Source: Ruegeria faecimaris (GTDB lineage Bacteria; Pseudomonadota; Alphaproteobacteria; Rhodobacterales; Rhodobacteraceae). From it: a stretch of DNA of 64,000 bases. Under the pieces are notes generated by a model, which had not been told where the DNA came from, made no database searches, and saw nothing but the letters and a program-made list of their open reading frames with translations. The DNA lies in assembly GCF_900182615.1 (NCBI RefSeq), contig NZ_FXTE01000001.1, positions 1,178,001 through 1,242,000 of the forward strand, given 5' to 3'. The translations under genes were made by a program, and so were the position numbers. Position 1 is the first letter of the stretch, and each line of letters opens with the position of its first letter. This document shows positions 38,369-47,004 of this stretch, in pieces.

Positions 38369-38722
38369 TTATGATCCATCCAGCTCAAGCCCCGCGATAC
38401 AGGCATCTGCGAGGTCGCGGCTTGGCGAATCTGACCCCGGCAGTGTTGCCCAACCTGTATCCATCATGGCCTTGCGGCGGTTAAAGCCAGAGGCCTCTTG
38501 CAGTGTTTCGATTATTTCTTCGCGCTTGGGGTCAGCGGTTGACCTGTTCAGGCAGACCGGCACCATCGCAAGCGTTACTTCTTCGCTTGCATGGTCTTTC
38601 GCCAATTCTTGAGCGCTGCCGCTGGTTGTCCATCCGCCCCACGTAAAGCCAAGGATTGAGACCGCAACCGCACCACACAAAGCACCGTAGATGCCTGGTT
38701 TCGTCCATTCTGGAAATGTCAT
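38369..38722 (-). CDS. Conserved hypothetical inner-membrane protein, 117 residues
   Basis: An N-terminal membrane helix or uncleaved signal anchor (IYGALCGAVAVSILGFTWGG, residues ~11-30) precedes a small, probably periplasmic helical domain. VTLAMVPVCLNRS and MDTGWATLPGSDSPSRDLADAC give a conserved pair of cysteines with a GWATLPG motif. I recall this pattern in many alphaproteobacterial hypothetical proteins; no function is known. It precedes the repeat protein by 10 bp and is probably co-transcribed with it. Confidence 0.72.
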   Translation of the reverse strand: MTFPEWTKPGIYGALCGAVAVSILGFTWGGWTTSGSAQELAKDHASEEVTLAMVPVCLNRSTADPKREEIIETLQEASGFNRRKAMMDTGWATLPGSDSPSRDLADACIAGLELDGS

Positions 38723-39494
38723 TTTAGTTCCTCTGGCGGAGAAAGCGCCGCCTCGCTGTTTTATGTCTTTCTGCGCAATCTTAATCTTGCGCCCAGGCCA
38801 TTCTCAGGACGCGATGGTCGATAGGCGCAGTTCTTGCCTATCGGAAGCTCATTTGATCAACGGTTGCGTTGTGGTTTATTGGCAAGCCATCGGTGCGTCT
38901 GATCACCACAAACGGATCAACTAACATCACAAGCGATGTGGTCGTGCGCGATAACATCGGCAACTTTCCCAAACATCAAATCCAAGTAGAGGACGTGACA
39001 GCTGAATTTTCATGATGGAAGAACTTAGTTCACTCTAGCAGGCGATACGCCTGGGCTGCAGAAAACCAGAACTTTAGTGTTCCCTATGTAACCACTTGGA
39101 GCCGCAATTACAACGCTCGTGGCCCTACCGCTGTTCCCAAGGCCCCGATACCGATCAAAAAAATGGTTTCAACCTGGCATTTACTTTGTGTATCGGCAAA
39201 TCCGTGACCACTTATGTAGCCTTTTTACTATGTCACTCTGAAACTGGCATTCGCTGCATCAAGGAAAACATGTGGTGAGGGCAGATAATGCTTGGACGTT
39301 TTACCGAAAAGTGTGGGTTTGTCTCTGATCTCACATGCTGTTTTGAGTGTGCCTCGCCAATTATTTCTGAGCGATTTTTTGGATGATGACAGGTTGGACT
39401 GACGCGCAGGGAAAAATCGGAATTTGGCGAGAAAACGGGTGTGGGTAACGCCTGAGACGCGCCGTCAAACGGATCGGCTGGACGCCTCACCGAC
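38723..39494. other. 772-bp stretch without a convincing gene
   Basis: The stretch is AT-rich (38850-39420) and carries no open frame with coding character, no tRNA fold and no repeat that I could see. The part nearest 38723 must hold the promoter for the leftward 117-residue protein. The last 80 bp, next to the cysteine hydrolase stop, are more GC-rich. It may mark the edge of an inserted or decayed segment. Confidence 0.5.
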
Positions 39495-40136
39495 CTAGCC
39501 ACGACCGATTTCGTCAAGCAATTCGGCTGTCGTCACCTGACGGCAGTAGCCTTTGATCGTTTTCAGGGAATTGTCGTGACGCTCTTGCGTGTAGGTCATG
39601 CAGGCATCCGTCACTTGGGTGACCAGATAGCCCAGATCACAGGCATCGCGAATTGCGCTTTCGACGCATTGATCGGTCACGATCCCTGCCAGCACCAATT
39701 GCTTAATGCCGAGATTGCGCAGCACGTAATCTATGTGGGTCGAGACAAAGACTGAAGACGAAGATTTTGGAAACACGATCTCATCATCGGCTGGTGCCAG
39801 TTCGTCGATCACCTTGCCGTCCCAGGATCCTTTGGGCACGTTGAAGCCCGTGATTTTGTAATCCAGAGATCTGTCGCGCCCGTCTTTGGTCAGACTTTCA
39901 ATCGTTGTATAAAGAACCTCGATTCCCGCCGCGCGAAATCCCTTTTGCAAGGCTTGCATATTAGGTACGATACGGGATTTCAGCTGCTCAAAAAACCAGC
40001 CAAACTTTGCGTCAAAATCGGCATTTGTCAGCCCTTCGAATTCGGCACCATCCCTGTGGGCTGCAAAGTTCTGCACGTCAATAAACAGCAATCCCGATTG
40101 GTCATGTTCTAGTGGAAGATCGCGGGTCAATTCCAT
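39495..40136 (-). CDS. Cysteine hydrolase, isochorismatase-like family
   Basis: A 213-residue hydrolase. The Asp-Lys-Cys triad is visible: LLFIDVQNFA (Asp ~16), VFPKSSSSVF (Lys ~98) and IVTDQCVESAIRDA (Cys ~136). The family comprises amidases such as N-carbamoylsarcosine amidase, nicotinamidase and ureidoacrylate hydrolase, and true isochorismatase. Given divergent placement from the rpiR-led catabolic operon, an amidase that frees ammonia from an intermediate of the same pathway is most likely. A TTG ten codons upstream is rejected in favour of ATG at 40136. Confidence 0.82.
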   Translation of the reverse strand: MELTRDLPLEHDQSGLLFIDVQNFAAHRDGAEFEGLTNADFDAKFGWFFEQLKSRIVPNMQALQKGFRAAGIEVLYTTIESLTKDGRDRSLDYKITGFNVPKGSWDGKVIDELAPADDEIVFPKSSSSVFVSTHIDYVLRNLGIKQLVLAGIVTDQCVESAIRDACDLGYLVTQVTDACMTYTQERHDNSLKTIKGYCRQVTTAELLDEIGRG

Positions 40137-40236
40137 GTCTGTCTCTGCTTTCAAATGTTTGCCCAAGAGGTCTGATTTTATGAATGAGGGCGATCATGAC
40201 GTCCACACTAAAAGAAAATAAAATTCCAAAGTCAAT

Positions 40237-40277
40237 TCAATTTAGATTGACAGAAAATATTTTTCCACCACCATATA
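40237..40277 (+). promoter_or_regulatory. rpiR promoter with two palindromes (probable autoregulatory operator)
   Basis: A consensus -35 TTGACA (40247-40252) is followed after 19 bp by CATATA (40272-40277), a moderate -10, putting the transcription start within a few bases of the rpiR ATG at 40282. The perfect palindrome GAAAA-TAT-TTTTC (40253-40265) fills the spacer, and a second one, TCAAT-TTAG-ATTGA (40237-40250), overlaps the -35. AT-rich GAAA/TTTC palindromes are common for RpiR regulators. The location between divergent genes suggests control of both. Confidence 0.5.
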
Positions 40278-40281
40278 GCGC

Positions 40282-41130
40282 ATGTTGATCAGAGACCGCA
40301 TCGAAAACGCAGCCGATATGCTAACCAGCGGAGAGCGCAAACTTGCTGCAGCTATCCTGTCGGATTACCCATTTGCTGGCCTTTCCTCGATCCAGGAGCT
40401 GGCAAAACACGCCGAGGTGTCACCGCCTTCAATCTCACGGTTTGTTACCAAGATTGGACTTGATGGATATCAGGATTTCCAACGTGATCTTATCGCGGAA
40501 TTGAAAGAAGGGCACCGCTCGCCGGTTCAACTCCACCAGGCGGAACGGCCCGTTCATGGGGGATATCTGAAGGACTTTATTTCCAAATCGGCCAGCCAGA
40601 TGGCCATGGCGGCTGATGCGATCACCGAAGATCAGTTTAACCAGATCTGCGCCCTTCTGACCGACCCGAAACGCAGCGTTTACGTGCTGGGTGGCCGGAT
40701 CAGCGATACGATCGCCAAGCATCTTTCGTTCCACCTGCGTCAGATCCGCAAGGATGTGTTTCATCTGCCTGATACGCCTGAAGGCTGGCCAGAATATCTG
40801 TTGCGGATGCGGCCCGGGGATATCCTTTATGCTGTTGATTTTCGCCGCTACCAACCGGCGCTGGAGCAGCTGTCGCTTGTTGCCTCACGCGATCGGAATG
40901 CCCGTGTGATCCTGATGACGGACAAATGGATTTCACCGATTGCCAAACACGCCCATGAGGTCATGCCGGTGCCAATTGATAGCGGCACCTTGTGGGATAC
41001 TTACTCGGCGGCACTCTCGGTGACCGAGGCCATCGTGACGCGGATTGCCGAGGACAACTGGGAACAGACCCGAGACCGCATCAAGGCCTGGGATGCTTTG
41101 CGCTTTACTCAAGAGGAAAATGAAAAATGA
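40282..41130 (+). CDS. MurR/RpiR family transcriptional regulator
   Basis: A 282-residue regulator with an N-terminal helix-turn-helix of the RpiR type (IQELAKHAEVSPPSISRFV near residues 38-56) and a C-terminal SIS domain (VYVLGGRISDTIAKHLSFHL near 134), which binds phosphosugars or other small ligands. There is no Shine-Dalgarno before the ATG, and a promoter runs up to it, so the mRNA is probably leaderless. It overlaps the next gene by 4 bp, so it heads the catabolic operon. Confidence 0.87.
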   Translation: MLIRDRIENAADMLTSGERKLAAAILSDYPFAGLSSIQELAKHAEVSPPSISRFVTKIGLDGYQDFQRDLIAELKEGHRSPVQLHQAERPVHGGYLKDFISKSASQMAMAADAITEDQFNQICALLTDPKRSVYVLGGRISDTIAKHLSFHLRQIRKDVFHLPDTPEGWPEYLLRMRPGDILYAVDFRRYQPALEQLSLVASRDRNARVILMTDKWISPIAKHAHEVMPVPIDSGTLWDTYSAALSVTEAIVTRIAEDNWEQTRDRIKAWDALRFTQEENEK

Positions 41131-42431
41131 CCCTGCCGCTAATTTTTGCTGCCATATCCGATGTTGCCGGAAAGGTGCGCGGCAAAGCCTTTCCCGCTGA
41201 TCAGTTGGAAAAACGGCTGGTGCGGGGGGTCGGCTGGACCCCTACCAATGTGCAGATCACCTGTTTCGACATAATCGCTGACAGCCCGTTCGGCGCACTA
41301 GGTGATTTGCTTTTGATTCCCGATGCAAACGCAGAGGCCCGGGCGACATTTGGAGATGTGACCGAGCATTTCCTGATGGGCGATGTCGTCACGCTTGACG
41401 GGGATCCTTGGGCCTTTTGTACGCGCGCTATCCTCAAATCCGCGCTGAAGCGCCTGCATGATGTGGCGGGCGTTCATCTGATCTCGGCGTTCGAGCACGA
41501 GTTTCAACTGAAAAGCCCACCGGCGGTGGAAAACCAGGGATACGGACGCGAAGGGTTCGAGATTCAGCGGAAGCTTTGCGAAGTGCTGATGGCGACACTC
41601 GCCGAAAACGGGCTCGAGCCAGACAGTATCATGAAGGAATTCGGCCCCAATCAATACGAGGTCGTTATCGGCCCTGCCAAAGGTGTGCGCTCGGCAGATG
41701 CGGCAGTAATCCTGCGCGAGCTTACTCGCTCGGCAGCGCGTCACCTGGGTGAGGCTGCAACCTTTACGCCAATCCGCGATGTGGCGAGCGTCGGCAATGG
41801 CGTTCATATCCACATGAGCTTTGTCGACGATGCCGGCGAGCCGGTCACATTTGATGCAAGCGGCCCCTGCGGGATGTCCAGACTTACTGATGGGTTCGCT
41901 GCTGGCGTGCTAAAATACCTGCCTAACATTTTAGCGCTGACGGCACCGTCTGTCGTGTCATACGAACGCCTTACTCCGCACCGGTGGTCGGCTGCGTATA
42001 ACAATCTCGGGTTCCGAGACCGCGAGGCCTCGTTAAGGGTCTGCCCTGTGACGGCAAAGGACCCCGCTTCAATCGCCAGACAATTCAACATTGAATACCG
42101 CGCGGCGGATGCAGCGGCGTCGCCTTACCTGGCTTTGGCCGCTGTTGTACATGCTGGTGTTCAGGGGATCGAAGATGGGCTGAAAGCGCCTGCGCCGACC
42201 GAGGAAGACCTGTCACTTCTGTCAGCGGACGATCTCACGGCGCGTGGTTTTGTGCGCCTGCCCGAAACGCTTGAGGCCGCCCTTGAGGCGTTTCAGGCGG
42301 ATACGACAGTCACCGGTTGGTTCGGACCAGATTTCGCGAGCGTCTACGCCGCCCATAAGGCTGCAGAAATCGACGCGGTAAAAGACATGGACACAGCACA
42401 AAAATGCGCCGCGTATGAAGGAACATACTGA
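41127..42431 (+). CDS. Glutamine synthetase-like ligase
   Basis: A 434-residue protein of the glutamine synthetase superfamily, shorter than housekeeping GlnA (about 470). Visible active-site elements are FEHEFQL near residue 122, the FGPNQYEVVIGPA strand near 172, GNGVHIHMSFV near 222 and PHRWSAAYNNLGFRDREA near 285. Related non-canonical members join glutamate to amines such as putrescine or ethanolamine. The ATGA overlap with rpiR and the overlap with the next gene fix it in the operon, where it probably activates or conjugates the imported compound. Confidence 0.85.
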   Translation: MTLPLIFAAISDVAGKVRGKAFPADQLEKRLVRGVGWTPTNVQITCFDIIADSPFGALGDLLLIPDANAEARATFGDVTEHFLMGDVVTLDGDPWAFCTRAILKSALKRLHDVAGVHLISAFEHEFQLKSPPAVENQGYGREGFEIQRKLCEVLMATLAENGLEPDSIMKEFGPNQYEVVIGPAKGVRSADAAVILRELTRSAARHLGEAATFTPIRDVASVGNGVHIHMSFVDDAGEPVTFDASGPCGMSRLTDGFAAGVLKYLPNILALTAPSVVSYERLTPHRWSAAYNNLGFRDREASLRVCPVTAKDPASIARQFNIEYRAADAAASPYLALAAVVHAGVQGIEDGLKAPAPTEEDLSLLSADDLTARGFVRLPETLEAALEAFQADTTVTGWFGPDFASVYAAHKAAEIDAVKDMDTAQKCAAYEGTY

Positions 42432-43200
42432 TGAGCGCGCCCTCTGACAGAGCATTGGTTCCATTTGTCAGCGTCGAAAACATGCGGGCCCTGGTCCATA
42501 AGCATGGCCTACGGGACTGCCTTGCAGGATTGGCCAATATGATCGAAGCCGATTTCAAACGCTGGCCGGTATTTGACAAAACACCGCGCGTTGCGTCCCA
42601 TTCTAAGGCGGGTGTGATTGAACTGATGCCAACCTCTGATGGTGTGGATCACACCTTCAAGTCCGCGAACGGGCACCGATCGAACACCAAGGTCGGCCTG
42701 CAAACCCTAACCGCCGTTGGTGTGCTGGCCTCTGTTGATACCGTCTATCCACAGCCCTTTTCTGAAATGACCCTTCTGACGGCGCTTCGCACGGTGGCAA
42801 CATCGGCGATGGTGACGCGTATACTGGCCCCCAAATCAGCTAAAACCGCTGCGAGTATCGGCAACGGGATATTCTGATGCGCAATGACATTTCTGTAGAG
42901 TACCCAAAACAGACGCGCATCAAGGGCGATATCCAGCAACTCGACCCGGATCACGCGGTCAACGAACTGTGGCAGGTTCTAACCGGTTCTAAAAAGGGAC
43001 GAACCTCCGAAGATCAGATCACGGTTTTTGATGGTGTTGGCTTTGTGGTCGAGGATTTCTCGGCCACGCGCTGGCTGCACCAAAAAGCGACTGACGGCGC
43101 CCCAAGCGAAATGCTGGATCTGGTTGCCGACCCGCACGACCCCAAGGATCTGCTCGGTATGATAAGACGATGCACACACCGTGCGGTCCAAGCTGCATGA
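42431..43200 (+). pseudogene. Ornithine cyclodeaminase family gene broken by an internal deletion
   Basis: Two adjoining frames encode the two ends of one ornithine cyclodeaminase/mu-crystallin protein. The first (42431-42877, 148 residues) covers the substrate-binding start, including NGHRSNTKVGLQTLTA and EMTLLTALRTVATSA, and ends just after IGNG, the glycine loop of the NAD domain. The second (42877-43200) resumes at DISVEYPKQTRIKGDIQQL, near the end of that domain, and runs to the C-terminus. About 95-100 residues of the Rossmann fold are missing and the frame shifts at the junction, so no active enzyme should result. The two parts overlap by a TGATG, so both pieces may still be translated. 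The family forms proline from ornithine or acts on related amino acids. Confidence 0.82.
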
Positions 43201-43967
43201 ATTTGTGTACTCATACCTTATTGGGGCCGAACGATCCTGCGCCGATTGACGTCGTTAATGCAGATAGCACGTCGGAGATCGTGCTGCTGTGTGAGCATGC
43301 AGGCAATGCAGTCCCCGAGATGCTTGGAGATTTGGGAGTCTCCCGCGACGTCATTGAAAGCCACCGCGGCTGGGACATTGGTGCTCAGGATGTAGCGCGC
43401 CAGTTGGCTGAACAGTTGAACGCGCCTCTCGTCGTCCAAAATTACTCACGGCTGGTATTTGACTGTAACCGTCCCCCTGACAGCCCCTTGGCGGTCCCTG
43501 CGATCAGCGACCAGGTTGAGGTGCCGGGTAACAGCGCGATCACCGAATTGAGCCGGGCCATGCGTGTCGATGAAATCTTTCGACCTATGGATGCAGAGTT
43601 GAATCGGCTCTTTGCCAACCGTCCGCGTCGTGCCGCGTTTTCGATCCATTCCTTTACACCGCATCTCGATGGCAAGGACCGGCCTTGGCAGGCAGGCTTT
43701 TTAAGCCGCGGAACAGGCGGTGCTGCCAAAGCATTGATGGCACATATCGCGCAGCGCCGCCCTGACATGGCCTTTGCGTTGAACAAGCCCTATCAGATCG
43801 AAACTGAGGGCGATTGGTTTATTCCAGCGCATGCAGAACCCCGTGAGCTTGTGCATTGCCTGATTGAAATTCGAAACGATCAAATCCGCGAACAATCGCA
43901 AGTCGGGCTGTGGGCGGATCTGCTGGCAGACGCAATCCTTACAGCAGTAGGGGACATTCCCTCATGA
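43197..43967 (+). CDS. N-formylglutamate amidohydrolase family protein
   Basis: A 256-residue member of the N-formylglutamate amidohydrolase (FGase) family. IVLLCEHAGNAVP near residue 28, SHRGWDIGAQDVA near 54 and FSIHSFTPHLDGKDRPW near 156 carry the conserved Glu/His residues thought to bind zinc. HutG-type enzymes release formate from N-formylglutamate; in operons without histidine genes the substrate is probably another N-acyl or gamma-glutamyl amino acid. There are no hut genes nearby. Its start overlaps the preceding stop by ATGA, and it overlaps the transporter gene the same way. Confidence 0.85.
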   Translation: MNLCTHTLLGPNDPAPIDVVNADSTSEIVLLCEHAGNAVPEMLGDLGVSRDVIESHRGWDIGAQDVARQLAEQLNAPLVVQNYSRLVFDCNRPPDSPLAVPAISDQVEVPGNSAITELSRAMRVDEIFRPMDAELNRLFANRPRRAAFSIHSFTPHLDGKDRPWQAGFLSRGTGGAAKALMAHIAQRRPDMAFALNKPYQIETEGDWFIPAHAEPRELVHCLIEIRNDQIREQSQVGLWADLLADAILTAVGDIPS

Positions 43968-45844
43968 GCATCGTCCCCCTTCATACACATCCCGGACGCT
44001 TGCGGGCGTCCAACTTGCTCCGGACGGCGGCGGCGGTTGCTGTGCTGCTGGCTGTGGTGCTTGGGCTGACGTTGATTTTTGGACGCACTGGCGAGCGGAT
44101 TGCTGTACAGATGTGTGTCAATGTGGTCGCTGTAGTGGCCCTTGCGGTTTATTGCGGCAACACGGGCATTGTGTCTTTCGGGCATGGCGCGTTTTTGGCG
44201 CTAGGCGCTTATCTGTCAGGCATTCTCACCATGCCTGCTGCTCTTCAACGTTCTGCCCTGCCGGATCTTCCGTCATTTCTGGCAGGCCATGAAGTAACGA
44301 TCTGGGTGTCGCTGCCGGTGGTCGCCCTTGCGGGACTTGCCTTTGCAGCCCTAACCGGAAGCGCCATCGCTCGGCTTGTGGGTGCGTCTGCCACGATTGC
44401 CACGCTTGGCCTGCTGATCATCGCCCATGGCGTGGCCATCGCCGCACGCGAGATCACACGCGGCAGCCAGACGTTTTACGGTGTGCCAAGGGTGACAGAC
44501 CTGGTTCTGGCCCTCGGCGCGGCCACGAGTGCAATCCTGCTGGCCCGTTGGTATCGCGAAAGCCGTTTGGGTCTGTTTTCCCGCGCGGCCCGTGACGATG
44601 AGGATGCCGCAACAGCACTTGGCATCAATGCCCGACGCACAAGATTCATTGCTTGGTGTGCCTCTGGTACCATGGCGACAGTCGCGGGTGCACTTTATGG
44701 GCATATGCTGGGGGCATTTTCACCCGCATCCTTCTACCTTGGGCTCGTCTTTGCGCAAGTGGTCATGATGATTGTCGGTGGAATGTCATCGGTTGGCGGC
44801 GCAGTGGTCGGGGTGATCGCGGTGACGCTGCTGCAGGACACTGTGCGCCAGTTCGAAGGCGGCTCAACTGTGCTTGGCGTCACCTTGCCCGAGGTCTTTG
44901 GCCTGACGACGATTGTCCTGGGGCTTGCCATCCTGCTGGTGATCTGGGCGCGACCTCAGGGTCTGGTCGGAGGCTTTGAACTTGGCCCTGGCGCGGATGC
45001 AAATCTGCTCGGGCGCCTGAAGCCCCGAGTAACTCCTGCGCGCACGCCCGAGTCCGTCGTCCCAGCCACGCTGAAAGCATCAAACCTGTCAAAAAGTTTC
45101 GCAGGCGTCAAAGCCGTAAGAGACGTCAGTTTCGAAGCTCCGACTGGGCGCATCACTGGCCTGATTGGCCCCAACGGTGCTGGCAAGTCCACGCTTGTTA
45201 ACTTGCTGACACGCGCCTATCAGGCGGACACCGGTTCTGCGCATATGGGCGAGGTTGATTTGACCCGTGTCTCGCATCACAAAGTGCCAGGCTTTGGTGT
45301 CTCGCGTAGCTTCCAAAACTTGCGCCTGTTCAGCGGTCTGACAGCCTACGAAAATGTTCTTGTTGCCGCTTTGGCCGCAGGTCACGACCGCAAGACTGCC
45401 GCGGCTATCACGCTGCGTGAACTGGATGCCTTTGATCTTGGGGAAGTCGCCGGGTATCGCGCCGACGGCCTGCCATATGGTGCCCGCAAGCGCCTGGAAA
45501 TCGCCCGCGCTTTGGCACAAGACCCGAAGATTCTTTTACTGGATGAACCGGCCGCTGGCATGAATCCCAGCGAAACAGATGACCTGGCTGATCGGCTGAT
45601 TAAGGTCGGCAAAACACGCGGCATCGGTGTCCTTCTGATCGATCATGACCTGAGGTTCGTGAACCGCCTGTCGGACTGGATCGTGGTGATGCACCAAGGT
45701 GGCGTCATCGCGCAAGGCACGCCTGAAGACGTGCGCGCAAATCCCAAAGTCATCGAGGCTTACATCGGCAAAGGGCGCACAGCCCAAAAAGCAGAAATTA
45801 GCGAAACCAACCGAAGTCAACCAACAGAGGTAGCAATAAAATGA
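43964..45844 (+). CDS. Fused branched-chain amino acid-type ABC permease and ATPase (LivM-LivG)
   Basis: A 626-residue fusion. Residues 1-350 form a LivM-like permease with about nine membrane helices (FGHGAFLALGAYL near 80, then SSVGGAVVGVIAV). Residues 365-626 form a LivG-like ATPase: Walker A GPNGAGKST near 402, signature segment YGARKRLEIARALA, Walker B ILLLDEPAAGMNP, and the LivG-typical RSFQNLRLFSGLTAYENV. Liv importers take up branched-chain or other hydrophobic amino acids, urea and short amides. Normally the two are separate chains; fusion fixes 1:1 stoichiometry. The start at 43964 uses the ATGA overlap with the amidohydrolase gene. Confidence 0.92.
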   Translation: MSIVPLHTHPGRLRASNLLRTAAAVAVLLAVVLGLTLIFGRTGERIAVQMCVNVVAVVALAVYCGNTGIVSFGHGAFLALGAYLSGILTMPAALQRSALPDLPSFLAGHEVTIWVSLPVVALAGLAFAALTGSAIARLVGASATIATLGLLIIAHGVAIAAREITRGSQTFYGVPRVTDLVLALGAATSAILLARWYRESRLGLFSRAARDDEDAATALGINARRTRFIAWCASGTMATVAGALYGHMLGAFSPASFYLGLVFAQVVMMIVGGMSSVGGAVVGVIAVTLLQDTVRQFEGGSTVLGVTLPEVFGLTTIVLGLAILLVIWARPQGLVGGFELGPGADANLLGRLKPRVTPARTPESVVPATLKASNLSKSFAGVKAVRDVSFEAPTGRITGLIGPNGAGKSTLVNLLTRAYQADTGSAHMGEVDLTRVSHHKVPGFGVSRSFQNLRLFSGLTAYENVLVAALAAGHDRKTAAAITLRELDAFDLGEVAGYRADGLPYGARKRLEIARALAQDPKILLLDEPAAGMNPSETDDLADRLIKVGKTRGIGVLLIDHDLRFVNRLSDWIVVMHQGGVIAQGTPEDVRANPKVIEAYIGKGRTAQKAEISETNRSQPTEVAIK

Positions 45845-46992
45845 TACGTAATGCCCTTCTTCTTTCAACAGCAGTTATCACCGGCCTGGCTGGAACAGCG
45901 ATGGCTGAGAGTTATAAAATCGGCGTAATGTCCGCGCAATCGGGCTATCTGGCCCCCTATGATGGACCCGCCTATGCCGGGTTCCAGTTCTGCATTGACG
46001 AAATGAACGCCAAGGGGGGCCTGAACGGCACAACACCGGTTGAGCTGATCGTGCGCGACACCCGGTCTGACATCGCCGAAGGCGTTAAAGTCGTACAGGA
46101 AATGATCGATGACGGCGCGCAGTTCATCGTGGCGTCAGCCGATGCCGATCCGACAATCGCCGCGGCCCAGATCACAGCGGCTGACAGCATCCCAACAATG
46201 ACCTTTGCCGGAACAGCCCCGGTTCTGACGCAAGTCGGTGAACATGTCTTTGGCAGTTACCCTGCGGACAACCAACAGGCCGCCGTACTGGCAGGCCACG
46301 CACGCGAGCAAGGGTTCGAACGTGTCTGGCTCGTGAAATCCCCAGACAGTGCCTACACATTGGGTGGGCCCGAGTACTTTGGCGAGGCCTTCACATCGCT
46401 TGGTGGTGCCGTTGTCGGGGAAAGCAACTATTCGCTGAACCAGCCGGACTTTTCTGCCATCGTGACGACCATCAAGAATGCGGATACCACCCCGGATGTG
46501 ATCGTCACATGGGCTTGGGAGCCTGATTTCCCGGCCTTCATCCGTGCGCTGCGCGGTGCCGGGGTTGATACCCAGGTGATGGGAGGTGACGTACTCGATT
46601 CACCAACCGTACGCGGCCTTGGTGATGTCGTCACAGGCGTAGCGCATACATCTGGTGGCTTCCCAGACGAAGGCTCTGCCTATGCCGATTTCATCGCTCG
46701 GTTCTCTGCTGCAAAGGGGATCACGCCTGACAACAATTACTACGTCAATGGCTGCGATATTGCGCATATGATCGAGGATGCTGTCGCAGCGGCTGGCACG
46801 ACAGACCCTGCTGCCGTGACTGCCGCAATGGCCGGCATTGAGAATGGTGAGGGTATCATGTCCAACTTCACTTTCGCGGGGACCGACCGGATGCCTCTGC
46901 GTGATGTTGTGGTCGCGCGGATTACCGATGCAGGCGAAAAAGAGTTTGTCCTGCGCACCTCAGCTGATCCCGCAATCCTGCCACAGCCGTAA
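45841..46992 (+). CDS. Periplasmic substrate-binding protein of Liv-type ABC transporter
   Basis: A 383-residue binding protein with a Sec signal peptide (hydrophobic core LLLSTAVITGLAG, cleavage after AMA near residue 22). YKIGVMSAQSGYLAPYDGPA and NAKGGLNGTTPVELIVRDTRSD are the usual opening of the amide/branched-chain amino acid-binding family (Peripla_BP_6). It delivers the substrate to the LivM-type and LivH-type permeases. It overlaps the fused transporter gene by 4 bp. The binding cleft is not characterised enough to name the ligand. Confidence 0.93.
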   Translation: MIRNALLLSTAVITGLAGTAMAESYKIGVMSAQSGYLAPYDGPAYAGFQFCIDEMNAKGGLNGTTPVELIVRDTRSDIAEGVKVVQEMIDDGAQFIVASADADPTIAAAQITAADSIPTMTFAGTAPVLTQVGEHVFGSYPADNQQAAVLAGHAREQGFERVWLVKSPDSAYTLGGPEYFGEAFTSLGGAVVGESNYSLNQPDFSAIVTTIKNADTTPDVIVTWAWEPDFPAFIRALRGAGVDTQVMGGDVLDSPTVRGLGDVVTGVAHTSGGFPDEGSAYADFIARFSAAKGITPDNNYYVNGCDIAHMIEDAVAAAGTTDPAAVTAAMAGIENGEGIMSNFTFAGTDRMPLRDVVVARITDAGEKEFVLRTSADPAILPQP

Positions 46993-47004
46993 GGTCTGAA
47001 CCCA

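Noticed and set aside
39233-39517. 94-codon open frame on the minus strand before the cysteine hydrolase
   Set aside because: Random-looking composition, no ribosome-binding site, overlaps the hydrolase end.
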